Notes under the pieces: generated by a model | Told to the model about the DNA's origin: nothing | Seen by the model: the letters and a program-made list of their open reading frames with translations, nothing else | The model's database searches: none | Part shown: piece after piece, positions 34,745 to 44,045 of the stretch | Layout of the letters: each line of letters begins with the position of its first letter | Numbering within the stretch: position 1 is the stretch's first letter | Source: Flavobacterium panacis | Lineage (GTDB): Bacteria; Bacteroidota; Bacteroidia; Flavobacteriales; Flavobacteriaceae | Direction of reading: 5' to 3' | Assembly (NCBI RefSeq): GCF_024649945.1 | Contig: NZ_JANKMS010000016.1 | Span: 1-64,000 of the forward strand | DNA: 64,000 nt | Translations under genes and position numbers: made by a program

Positions 34745-37700
34745 TTAATTAAAATTAATGTTAAGTCCAATTACTAAAGATTTTGCCAAAGGCGCTCCAC
34801 CATAATCAACGGGAACAGCAAAATCACTGTTTGAACTTCCTGAAGTATTTACTGCTTCTGGATTGAAACCTACTTTGTATTTATTCCAATAAAACCAGTT
34901 TTCGCCTGTTACATATAATCTTGCGTTATCGATTCTTGAAACTCCTTTAAGTGCTTGTCTTAAGTTATATCCAATTGAAATACTTCTAACACTTACATAA
35001 TCTGATTTATACAACCAGTCTGAGTTGGCCTGATAACCAAAAGAGGTTCTCCAGTTTCCTCTAACAGCCGGATCAACATTTAATGAATTTTCTACAGACC
35101 CCATTCCTGTACGATCAATCGCACGTCCTGTCAAACCATAAACCGTTCCTCCATTTTGTCCTTGAACCAGAACATTTAAATCAAAATCTTTATATTTAAA
35201 AGTATTCGTGATTCCCCAAGTATATTTTGGAGTTGGATTTCCTAAATCGACACGGTCTTCTGAATTGATTTTTTTGTCTCCGTTCTGATCCACATATCTT
35301 GGATCTCCTAATACCAATTTATTCCCTCCAATTGTAGTTCCACCAGCATCAATATCTGCCTGAGTCACAACTCCATTTTGTCTTAATCCAAAGATGGTGT
35401 ACATTGGTTTTCCAACTTCTAATTTTACAAATGGAACACCTCCATCAAATGAGTTACTAATTTCAATTTTAGACTGGTCTGGCCCTAATGCCAAAACTTT
35501 GTTTTCATTATGACTGATGTTCGCAGAAGTTCTCCATTCAAAACTTGGTGTTTTAACGTTTAGAGAGTTTAACTCAAATTCCCATCCTTGATTCTGTACT
35601 TCTCCAATATTAGTTAAATACGTTTGGAAACCAGAATCTCCTGGAACCGGTACTCTTAACAACAATTCACTGTTATTTTTTCTGTACATCTCAAATGTTC
35701 CAGTAAGTCTGTTTTTAATAAATCCGAAATCCAATCCAAAATCTATACTTTTTGATTCTTCCCAATGTAAAGAAGGATTTGGAATAGAAGCAGCTCCCTG
35801 ACCAATTGCCACTGCACCTCCAATTGAGTAGTTGTATGTTCCGAGAGTTGCGTACTGTGCATAACTTCCGATGTTATTACTTCCGTTTATACCAGTACTA
35901 GCTCTTAATTTAAATTCGGTTAACCAGTCAACATCCTGAAGAAAGGCTTCTTGTTTCACTCTCCATCCTAACGAAAGAGAAGAAAAAGTTCCCCATCTTC
36001 TGTCTGTACCAAATTTTGAAGATCCATCACGTCTGATACTAGCCGATAAAATGTATTTTTCTTTGTAATTATACTGAAGACGTGAAAAATAAGATAGCAA
36101 GGCATTTTTCTCAGCATTAGTAGAACCAATCGATCCCGCAGGAAGCGTTTCTATACTTGAACTGTTGTAAAGCGCTCCAGATGACATGGTGGATTTTGTA
36201 ATTTCATAGGAGTTGAAAGATTCTCCTAAAAGCACATTAAAACTGTGGTTCCCAAAAGTTCTGTCATAGGTAAGTGTATTTTCATTTACAATATTCTGTC
36301 TTCTGTATGTATTGTAAGCTCCTCTGATACTTGCAATAACATCATTTGGCGTATAACTCTCGTTTACGTTGTCTGAGTTATCAAAGTTAATCGTGCTTTT
36401 TAATGTAAAGTTTTTAGCAAACTGATAGCTGGCATATCCTGAAATCAGATTTCTATACATGGAATTTCTTCCTGTCCTAGCTAAAGCATTCAGCATATTT
36501 GTTGTACTAGATCCCCAAGCATAACGAGTGGTATATTTTTCTCCAGCTGCGTTTGAAGCACTTTCAAAAACAGGAGTTGCAGTAAGCGCTTTAAACAAAG
36601 TATTGTCTTTTCCTTCAACTCCTGGATCATTTTTAATGGAGTATGAAGGTGCTAAATTGATTCCCATTTTAAAATTTTCAGATAATTTAACATCCACATT
36701 GGCTCTTGCAGAAAAAAGAGAATAATCCGTTCCGATGATATATCCTGTATTTTTTTGATAATTGGCAGAAACGTAATAATTAACAGTTTCTGTAGCTCCT
36801 GACGCAGTTAATTGATAGTTACTGAATTCTCCTGTACGGAAAACTTTATCCTGCCAGTCAATATAATCTAGTCCAGGATGTCCTGGCATATCCCATCTGT
36901 CATCATACAAGTATGTAAAATATCTTGAATTGGATGTTGTAAGCGGAGTTGAAGGATTTACTGCATTGTAAGCCGCAATTCTTTCTGCAGTAGTCTGACT
37001 TGCCGATGCTCCAGCAATTCCAGAACCAACCCATTGCGAATCAATCATCGTTTTTGCACGTTTAATCCATCCTTCTGCCGATAACATATCTACTCTGTTG
37101 GCTTCCTTATTCACTCCTCCGTATGTATTGAAAGTAAATTTTGGTTTCCCTGTTTTACCTTTTTTTGTGGTAATAATCACAACCCCGTTTGAAGCTCTCG
37201 AACCATAAATTGCAGCTGCCGAAGCATCTTTTAAAACTTCAATCGAAGCCACATCGTTTGGATTCATGTTGTCAAGTGGGCTTCCATTAGAAAAACCTCC
37301 GTTACTGTTTGATCCTTCCGTATAAATCGGGAATCCGTCAATAACATACAAAGGCTCATTTCCTGCTGTAATAGAACCAGCTCCTCTAATTTCTATACTA
37401 AAAGGCTGTCCTGGTAAACCAGTGGTCTGTTTAACACGAACTCCAGCTACCTGACCAATTAATCCCTGATCGATTCTTGAGATTGGACGTTCTGTAAAAG
37501 TTTCTGTTTTAATTCCTGAAATTGCTCCAGAAGTAAGTTTCTTCTTTTGGGTACCGTACCCAATTACTACCACTTCGTTTAGATTGGCGCTTTCGGCATC
37601 TAGTGAAACATTGTAATTAGCAGCAGCCCCTAATCTTACTTCCTTCTTAACAAATCCCACAAAAGAGAAAATTAACGTTTCTCCAGATGCGGCAGAAATG

Positions 37701-37888
37701 GAGTACTTACCGTCAAAATCTGTACTAGTTGACCTATTGGTTCCCTTGACAATGACATTAACTCCTGGAATTGATAATTTGGCTGGATCTGTAACGGTTC
37801 CTGTAACCGTTTTTTCTTGCGCATAACTGGATGAGTATGCCAGCAAGCATAAGATCATAATCAGTAAAAGATTAAGATTGTTTTTCAT
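34745..37888 (-). CDS. SusC/RagA TonB-dependent transporter (copy 2)
   Basis: The 1047-residue receptor has a signal peptide (to about 23, SSSYAQ), a carboxypeptidase-like domain, the TonB-box-like NEVVVIGYG, a plug with PLYVIDGFPIYTEG and ASAAAIYGSRASNGVVIITT, and a barrel ending in Phe-Asn. Its plug and barrel differ clearly from copies 1 and 3. It probably takes up another product of the same polysaccharide, since it shares the same operator. It is first in a two-gene operon with susD copy 2. Confidence 0.95.
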   Translation of the reverse strand: MKNNLNLLLIMILCLLAYSSSYAQEKTVTGTVTDPAKLSIPGVNVIVKGTNRSTSTDFDGKYSISAASGETLIFSFVGFVKKEVRLGAAANYNVSLDAESANLNEVVVIGYGTQKKKLTSGAISGIKTETFTERPISRIDQGLIGQVAGVRVKQTTGLPGQPFSIEIRGAGSITAGNEPLYVIDGFPIYTEGSNSNGGFSNGSPLDNMNPNDVASIEVLKDASAAAIYGSRASNGVVIITTKKGKTGKPKFTFNTYGGVNKEANRVDMLSAEGWIKRAKTMIDSQWVGSGIAGASASQTTAERIAAYNAVNPSTPLTTSNSRYFTYLYDDRWDMPGHPGLDYIDWQDKVFRTGEFSNYQLTASGATETVNYYVSANYQKNTGYIIGTDYSLFSARANVDVKLSENFKMGINLAPSYSIKNDPGVEGKDNTLFKALTATPVFESASNAAGEKYTTRYAWGSSTTNMLNALARTGRNSMYRNLISGYASYQFAKNFTLKSTINFDNSDNVNESYTPNDVIASIRGAYNTYRRQNIVNENTLTYDRTFGNHSFNVLLGESFNSYEITKSTMSSGALYNSSSIETLPAGSIGSTNAEKNALLSYFSRLQYNYKEKYILSASIRRDGSSKFGTDRRWGTFSSLSLGWRVKQEAFLQDVDWLTEFKLRASTGINGSNNIGSYAQYATLGTYNYSIGGAVAIGQGAASIPNPSLHWEESKSIDFGLDFGFIKNRLTGTFEMYRKNNSELLLRVPVPGDSGFQTYLTNIGEVQNQGWEFELNSLNVKTPSFEWRTSANISHNENKVLALGPDQSKIEISNSFDGGVPFVKLEVGKPMYTIFGLRQNGVVTQADIDAGGTTIGGNKLVLGDPRYVDQNGDKKINSEDRVDLGNPTPKYTWGITNTFKYKDFDLNVLVQGQNGGTVYGLTGRAIDRTGMGSVENSLNVDPAVRGNWRTSFGYQANSDWLYKSDYVSVRSISIGYNLRQALKGVSRIDNARLYVTGENWFYWNKYKVGFNPEAVNTSGSSNSDFAVPVDYGGAPLAKSLVIGLNINFN

Positions 37889-37922
37889 AAAAGTTTAATT
37901 TGGTTAGATAATCAGTTAAAAC

Positions 37923-37968
37923 CAAATTTATTTAGAAGCACTATTCACAGTATCCTGTACTATCCTGT
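37923..37968 (-). promoter_or_regulatory. Direct-repeat operator and perfect -7 box of susCD copy 2
   Basis: On the minus strand, ACAGGATAGT (37968-37959) and ACAGGATACT (37958-37949) match the consensus exactly. Exactly 18 bp on is TAAATTTG (37930-37923), then the ATG 34 bp later. This is the cleanest copy of the element. Confidence 0.87.
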
Positions 37969-38266
37969 TAAACTTCCCAGTAATGACAGTAATTCACAGC
38001 GAATTAAAGATTTTATTTAAATATTTTTTAACCCGTAAAAACTCGTTAAACCTTTATTTTAAAGGAAAGAATTAAAAATTTATCAAAACAAAAACACATT
38101 AACACCTTAGCTTATAAAATTGTAATTTTTATCAAAATATTTTATAAAAAGATAAAATTCACCCCTTAAAAAGCAACTATTTCTCTATAAAAAACTTATG
38201 TACCCAGTTTAGAAAAAACTCATGAGTTATGGAAACATTAAACAGTGATTAGGATCACCTAAATTG
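37969..38266. other. Intergenic stretch upstream of susC copy 2
   Basis: No gene or RNA is seen. The part nearest the operator resembles the stretch upstream of susC copy 1 (see 32847-33132). The rest is A/T-rich without a clear signal until the terminator of susD copy 3. Confidence 0.6.
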
Positions 38267-38296
38267 AAAAAAAATCGTCTCAAAATGAGACGATTT
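38267..38296 (-). terminator. Rho-independent terminator after susD copy 3
   Basis: An 11-bp perfect stem, 38272-38282 with 38286-38296 (AAATCGTCTCA / TGAGACGATTT, loop AAA), is followed by a T run on the minus strand. It is a near copy of the terminator at 33133-33163. Confidence 0.9.
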
Positions 38297-38326
38297 CCTT
38301 CTTCAAAAACAAAAAATAAAAAGATA

Positions 38327-40429
38327 CTAATATCCTGGATTCTGCCATGCTGCTTTTTGTGCACTAGACAAGTTTGAACCATCATCGTTTAATAATCCAT
38401 CAATAAACGTTTGAGGAATTGGACGAAGTTCATGTTTATTAACTGTAATATTTGGAGCAGCTTCAGCATTAAATGCTTTAGCGCGTTTGATCAGCATTCC
38501 GGTACGAGAAAGTGTTTCCCAACGTTGCCATTCACCTAAAAGCTCACGAGTTGATTCGTTAAGAATAAAGTTTATCGCACGTTCTTTATCTGTTGAAGCT
38601 CCAACTTTAACCATTACTGCTTCATCTTCTGCAGGTAAGCTATTCGGAAAAGAAGTTAATCTTAAGTCTGAAGCCGCAGTTGTAACAGCAAGTGTTGGAT
38701 TAGACAAATAATACGTATTCATATCTAAATTAGAAGCCGTAAAGTTTGTAGCTGAACTTCCTGTATTTAAAGGATTAACTTTAAAAGCCTGAGAACCATC
38801 ATTGTAATAAGATCTATTTTCTCCCGCTTTCCATTGTGCTCTAACTCGTACTACATTAATATCCTGCATAGCACTTCCATACTGACCAAGACGGGCATAA
38901 CATTCTGCACGTACTAAATACGTTTCGGCAAGACGAGCCATAATTACATCACGGTGTGCATCACCTCTTTCAGCAGTACGTGAACCATCTTCCGTTTTAT
39001 TAATCCCAGCAAAAAAGTTACAAATTGGCTGGTTTTTAAAAGTAGGCGCTACATAAACTCCATTTTGGTACAATACTGAAGAGTTAGGTACAAATTGTCC
39101 TTTTTTAACAGCCAAAGTTCCTGTAGTAGCAGTTTGTCTAGCTCCTGTATTCCATTCAGGTAGACGGCCATTAACATCTGTCCAAGTTGGTGCCTGTACA
39201 CTTGCTCCAAATTTAGCATTATTATAGGTATTGTCATTTTTGGTATTCAAAATCATTATAATACCAGGATCACCAACTTTTACACCTGAAGGATTCGGAG
39301 TAATTACAGTATTAGCACCATAAACAGTTCTAAAAGTTTTCCACATACGGGCATCATTTACGTGATCAAAAATCCCGTAAGTATATTCTGTTGGACGACA
39401 ACGCTGAAAATCCATACTTCCAATCCATACACCACGTTTTACCCATCCTCCAGAAAAACTTGAAAACTGAGGAGCAAAATAACTATACGTACGGTTTCCA
39501 AAACGACCTACTGTAGAGGCATCACCATTGTGACCTGCAGCCATCAAAATTTCATTTAATTGTTCATTCGGACAATCAATTCCTGTCCAGTTTGCATACA
39601 AATCACTATAATTAGCTGTCAATGGTCCACGTGCTGTAATTGCGTATGAACAAGCATCAATCGCTTCTTTAAGATCGGTATCTTTATAGGCGCTATTCCA
39701 AGAATCATTACGCTCAGATGAACGAAATAACAATGCTTTTGCTAAAAAATGTGCTGCTGTTGCTTTTGTCCAAGTAATTCCCTTTCCATAAGTAAAGACT
39801 TCGCCTTCAAAAAGACTGTAAGCATTACGGAAATCAGATACAACCTGTTCCCAACATTTCTCTTCTGTAGCACGCTCATAGTTACGAACAACTCCTTCAA
39901 TTGGTTTAGTTTGAAGAACAACACCCCCGTATTGTGCAACAAGTCTATAATAGTTATATCCTCTTAAAAAATACGCGTGGGCCAAACAACGATTTCTGAT
40001 TTTCAAATCTGAAATCACAGTTTCTGCTTTAGCAATGATCGTATTACAAGAGGCAATACCATAGTACATTTCATCCCAAAGCGCATTTGGATTGGTTGCA
40101 TTTCCATTAGCAGCTCCTGTTGCAGTTGATGCTCCTACCGGTCCAAAACGATTATCATAAGTATTCCACATTTCATTGGTAAGGTCATTTGCATTAGTAA
40201 ACTCATCGGTACCATACAAAGTATTTCCGTAAGACCATTCGAAACCAAAATGCCAGCGAATATTACCATAAAGCGATACTGTTAAAGCTTGAAGCCCTTC
40301 AGGTGTATCAAAATAAGCAGTAGAATATGCATTTGTTTGTTCTTCGTCAAGAAAGTCTTCTGAACACGAAGTAAAAAACACCCCCGCCATTAATAAAAGA
40401 CCGATTCCTATATTTTTTATATTATTCAT
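38327..40429 (-). CDS. SusD-like outer-membrane glycan-binding lipoprotein (copy 3)
   Basis: The open frame begins at 40456, but the ATG at 40429 directly begins the lipoprotein signal with Cys22 (GVFFTSCSEDFL), giving 700 residues. The upstream ATG would add nine polar residues before it. It has RagB/SusD motifs and is paralogous to copy 1 across its length: DFLDEEQTNAY against DFLDEELTTAY, LRPIPQTFIDGL against LRPIPQTFLDGV, and the final QNPGY. It lies 41 bp after the partner susC. Confidence 0.92.
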   Translation of the reverse strand: MNNIKNIGIGLLLMAGVFFTSCSEDFLDEEQTNAYSTAYFDTPEGLQALTVSLYGNIRWHFGFEWSYGNTLYGTDEFTNANDLTNEMWNTYDNRFGPVGASTATGAANGNATNPNALWDEMYYGIASCNTIIAKAETVISDLKIRNRCLAHAYFLRGYNYYRLVAQYGGVVLQTKPIEGVVRNYERATEEKCWEQVVSDFRNAYSLFEGEVFTYGKGITWTKATAAHFLAKALLFRSSERNDSWNSAYKDTDLKEAIDACSYAITARGPLTANYSDLYANWTGIDCPNEQLNEILMAAGHNGDASTVGRFGNRTYSYFAPQFSSFSGGWVKRGVWIGSMDFQRCRPTEYTYGIFDHVNDARMWKTFRTVYGANTVITPNPSGVKVGDPGIIMILNTKNDNTYNNAKFGASVQAPTWTDVNGRLPEWNTGARQTATTGTLAVKKGQFVPNSSVLYQNGVYVAPTFKNQPICNFFAGINKTEDGSRTAERGDAHRDVIMARLAETYLVRAECYARLGQYGSAMQDINVVRVRAQWKAGENRSYYNDGSQAFKVNPLNTGSSATNFTASNLDMNTYYLSNPTLAVTTAASDLRLTSFPNSLPAEDEAVMVKVGASTDKERAINFILNESTRELLGEWQRWETLSRTGMLIKRAKAFNAEAAPNITVNKHELRPIPQTFIDGLLNDDGSNLSSAQKAAWQNPGY

Positions 40430-40470
40430 TTTTTCACTTTTAATGTTATACTTCAATTCGCCACAATTTA

Positions 40471-43400
40471 TTAAAACCCAACTTCAACCCCCATAACAAA
40501 ACTGCGATTGAAATAAGTTCTATTAGTGTCAAAATCGTACCATTTTAATGATTGGTAGATACTTCCAGGATTCACGGCCTGAACATATAATTTCATGTTT
40601 GCTAATCCAATTTTATTTGCAAAATCTTTAGATAAATTATAGCCTAAAGAAATATTACGAATTTTTACGAATGATGCTTTTTGGAAACCTAGAAGTCCAG
40701 AAAAAGCATCTTGTGAACCCGAAGTCGCCTGACCTAAAATTGGTTTTTGAAATTCAGCATTTGGATTATCCGGAGTCCAGTAATCTGTCTCACGTTGATT
40801 AGCATGTGCTGTCAAAGCTTCACCTCCTAAAGAAGCCGTATATCCTGTACGACCATAAAGGTTTATTCCTAAATCAAATCCTTTATAAGTAAAGTTGTTA
40901 TTCCATCCCATTGTCCAATTAGGGTTACTGTTACCTACAACTACACGATCACTAGCATCCATTTTATAATCACCATTTTGATCTTTTGGTCTAACATTTC
41001 CAGGAGTAAATTTGTAGCCATTAGCATTCCATTTCGTCATTTCTGCAAGATCCTCTGGAGTATTTTGCCAAATTCCTTGATTATCATATCCGTAACGAAC
41101 AGCGATAGATTCACCAATAAACCAAGAATTGCTTACCATATCATTTGCGCCATTTGCTAATTTTACAATTTGATCTTTTTGCCATGCACCATTTAAATTA
41201 GTTTCCCATGTAAATCCACTTGCAGTTTGTATTGGAATAAGATTAAGTGTTACCTCCACTCCATGATTTTTTGTCTGACCAATGTTAGAAACAATGTATG
41301 GATAACCTGATACCGGAGGAATATCAACTTGTAATAATAAATCTTTAGTATCAGATTTATAAGCATCAATAGTACCACTAATTCTGTTGTTCAAGAAGCT
41401 AAAATCAACACCTAGATTGTACTGTGTTGTTTTTTCCCAACCCAGATTTTTATTAGGCATCCCTGTTTGATTAGCAGTATAATAAGGTTCGTTTGTAGTG
41501 AAACCTGCTACGTTACTCATACCATTAAAAGGTAGGAATATTTGACTAATATTTCCTAAAGTTCCATAAGGATCAACAGAAGAGTTACCAGAAGTACCAA
41601 AACCTAAACGAAGTTTTAAATTATCAACCCAGGCAACATTTTTTAAAAAATCTTCATTATTAATACGCCATGCTAATGCCGCAGAAGGAAAAAAGTCCCA
41701 TTTATGTCCTTCAGATAATTGCGTAACTCCATCCCAACGTCCTGAAACTGTCAATAGATAACGATTATCAAATCCGTAATTTGTACGAATCATATAAGAA
41801 CTGATACCACGCTCCGTAAGCCCAGAACTCATACGTGCATTGTTAGCTGCGTTTGTAGCATCTACCGACCCCATAGCATTCCATAAAAATGAAGGTTTAG
41901 GAATATTATTAGCACTCATTGAAGAATTTTCTATATTCCATGATGATGCCGTTTGTAATAAAGTTAATCCAATTTTATGTTTTGCAAACGTACGATCATA
42001 GTTAATAATGTTATCTACTGTCCATGAAAAATCACGACGGTTTTGAAGACGTGCATAATTAACACCCGCACTTCCATTTGAATTCACTTTTAAAGATGAT
42101 GTCCCGTCAATATAAGCACCTTCTCTCCAATGACGGAAATCAGGTCCGAAATTTAGCTTATAAGTAAGCCCTTCTAATGATTTCGTCATTTTTCCAAAAT
42201 CTAAAGTAGCAGAAAAATTTGCCAAAACACGCAGTGTTTGCGATTGCTGTGTACTTTTATCCCACTCGTCCATAATCGTATAAACTCCAGATTCACCACC
42301 CGGATTAATGATCAAATTACCGTTTGCATCATAAGGAACTGCAATATTATAAATCTGTTTAGCTGCTCCATAAATTGCATCTGGAGCTGTACCACTTCTT
42401 GCACTTAAAGTTGACATTCCATAATCCTGCTCGCTCCATGAAACATTGAAAGAAGCATTCATTTTAAACCAATCCACCGGAGTGATATTTGAAGTCAGTT
42501 TTGCGGTATAACGTTTGTACCATTGCCCTCTTTGAGTACCTTGATTATCTAAATAACCAACAGAACCGTATGTATTTACTTTTTCAGAACCACCACTTGC
42601 ACTAATAACATGCTCTGTACTTACTCCTCCCTGAGTTACATAATCAGTCCAGTCTGTATTGGTTACCTTAGAAGCATCCCATGAACCACTTGCCCATCCT
42701 TTTAATACATTATCTCTTGAAGTTTGTCCATCTAATGCACTGTCAAAAATCAATCTATCATTTGCCTGAGTAGGAGAATCAGGATGCGCATATTTAGTAG
42801 GATCAAGATTATAAGCCGCCCAACGTCTGAAAGTAATAAAATCAGATGCACTCATTGATGGTGCCCTATCAACAATTTCAGAAGTAGTCACAGTACCTGC
42901 ATAGTTTAAAGTAAATCTACCTGCTTTTCCCTGTTTAGTCGTCACAATAATAACACCATTTGCTCCACGAGATCCGTAAATCGCTGTGGCAGATGCATCT
43001 TTAAGAATATCCATCGATTCAATATCTCTTGGATTTAAAGTTTCAATTGCAGAAGCAGACATTAATGGTACACCGTCTACAACATACAAAGGATCATTAC
43101 TTGCCGTCAAAGATCTAGTACCACGAATACGAACGGTACCAAGACTTCCTGGACGTTCGTTTGTAGTAATGTCAACCCCAGCAATCTTACCCTGTAAAGC
43201 TTCAGTAGCATTAGAAACAGGTCGATTCATTAACTGCTGAGCAGATATAGTTGACACTGATCCTGTTACATCAGATTTCTTCTGAGTTCCGTAACCCACG
43301 ACAACTATCTCATTAAGCTCAGATACTTCATCAGCTAGACTTACATTGATCTCTGAATTAGTACCAACAGTCTTTTCAACTGTTTTAGAACCAGTAGAAG

Positions 43401-43623
43401 AAAAAACCAATACTTGTCCTGGTGAAGCACTTATAGAATACTTCCCGTCAAAGTCAGTGCTAGTTCCCTGCTTTGTTCCTTTAATAATCACATTGGCTCC
43501 CGGAACAGGCAGCCCGGATACATCAGTAATTGTACCCTTAACCATTTTGTTCTGTGCGTAACCTGATGTATGCAATAAAACACACATAAGGAAGACCACA
43601 AAAAGACTCCATTTGTTTTTCAT
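40471..43623 (-). CDS. SusC/RagA TonB-dependent transporter (copy 3)
   Basis: The 1050 residues show a signal peptide (to about 23, HTSGYAQ), a carboxypeptidase-like domain, the TonB-box-like NEIVVVGYG, a plug with PLYVVDGVPL and ASATAIYGSRGANGVIIVTT, and a barrel ending in Phe. It is the closest relative of copy 1 in this window, which fits tandem duplication. It is first in a leftward operon with susD copy 3 and divergent from the GH106 gene. Confidence 0.95.
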   Translation of the reverse strand: MKNKWSLFVVFLMCVLLHTSGYAQNKMVKGTITDVSGLPVPGANVIIKGTKQGTSTDFDGKYSISASPGQVLVFSSTGSKTVEKTVGTNSEINVSLADEVSELNEIVVVGYGTQKKSDVTGSVSTISAQQLMNRPVSNATEALQGKIAGVDITTNERPGSLGTVRIRGTRSLTASNDPLYVVDGVPLMSASAIETLNPRDIESMDILKDASATAIYGSRGANGVIIVTTKQGKAGRFTLNYAGTVTTSEIVDRAPSMSASDFITFRRWAAYNLDPTKYAHPDSPTQANDRLIFDSALDGQTSRDNVLKGWASGSWDASKVTNTDWTDYVTQGGVSTEHVISASGGSEKVNTYGSVGYLDNQGTQRGQWYKRYTAKLTSNITPVDWFKMNASFNVSWSEQDYGMSTLSARSGTAPDAIYGAAKQIYNIAVPYDANGNLIINPGGESGVYTIMDEWDKSTQQSQTLRVLANFSATLDFGKMTKSLEGLTYKLNFGPDFRHWREGAYIDGTSSLKVNSNGSAGVNYARLQNRRDFSWTVDNIINYDRTFAKHKIGLTLLQTASSWNIENSSMSANNIPKPSFLWNAMGSVDATNAANNARMSSGLTERGISSYMIRTNYGFDNRYLLTVSGRWDGVTQLSEGHKWDFFPSAALAWRINNEDFLKNVAWVDNLKLRLGFGTSGNSSVDPYGTLGNISQIFLPFNGMSNVAGFTTNEPYYTANQTGMPNKNLGWEKTTQYNLGVDFSFLNNRISGTIDAYKSDTKDLLLQVDIPPVSGYPYIVSNIGQTKNHGVEVTLNLIPIQTASGFTWETNLNGAWQKDQIVKLANGANDMVSNSWFIGESIAVRYGYDNQGIWQNTPEDLAEMTKWNANGYKFTPGNVRPKDQNGDYKMDASDRVVVGNSNPNWTMGWNNNFTYKGFDLGINLYGRTGYTASLGGEALTAHANQRETDYWTPDNPNAEFQKPILGQATSGSQDAFSGLLGFQKASFVKIRNISLGYNLSKDFANKIGLANMKLYVQAVNPGSIYQSLKWYDFDTNRTYFNRSFVMGVEVGF

Positions 43624-43655
43624 AAAAAGTAAAATTTGGTTAGTTATAGTTAAAC

Positions 43656-43701
43656 CAAATTTATCCAGAAGAGATTGGCGCTGTATCCTGTAGTATCCTG
43701 T
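43656..43701 (-). promoter_or_regulatory. Direct-repeat operator and perfect -7 box of susCD copy 3
   Basis: On the minus strand, ACAGGATACT (43701-43692) and ACAGGATACA (43691-43682) form the direct repeat. Exactly 18 bp on is TAAATTTG (43663-43656). The ATG follows 32 bp later. Confidence 0.86.
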
Positions 43702-43916
43702 TAACTTTCAGATTGTTAAAGTTATCTTAACAAAAAATAGTCATGAAAAAAAAACACAACAAGCTGATTTTCAATACAATACAAATATTAAAAACACAAA
43801 ATAACATATCCATTTTTTTTCTTTATTTTTTTTTCACTTCTTATTATTTATTATGAATTAAAATATGATATATATAAAAATAACAGACTTTTACTAAGTA
43901 TTTAATTTCACAACAA
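43702..43916. other. A/T-rich divergent intergenic stretch between susC copy 3 and GH106
   Basis: This is the middle of a 422-bp divergent gap. Each side carries its own direct-repeat operator in mirrored orientation. The centre has long A and T runs, for example near 43745 and 43820, that may bend the DNA. No gene or further site is recognised. Confidence 0.6.
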
Positions 43917-43962
43917 ACAGGATGCTACAGGATAGGTTTGTAATTTAGTCCTAATACTTTTA
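43917..43962 (+). promoter_or_regulatory. Direct-repeat operator and -7 box of the GH106 unit
   Basis: ACAGGATGCT (43917-43926) and ACAGGATAGG (43927-43936) form the direct repeat. Exactly 18 bp on is TACTTTTA (43955-43962), one base from TAnnTTTG. The ATG follows after an 83-bp leader. Confidence 0.8.
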
Positions 43963-44045
43963 CTCTAATGACATTTTGCATGATGCCAATAAAGCGATAA
44001 AAACAAAAGAGATTTACTGTCTTTATTAAACTAAAATCTTAGCCA

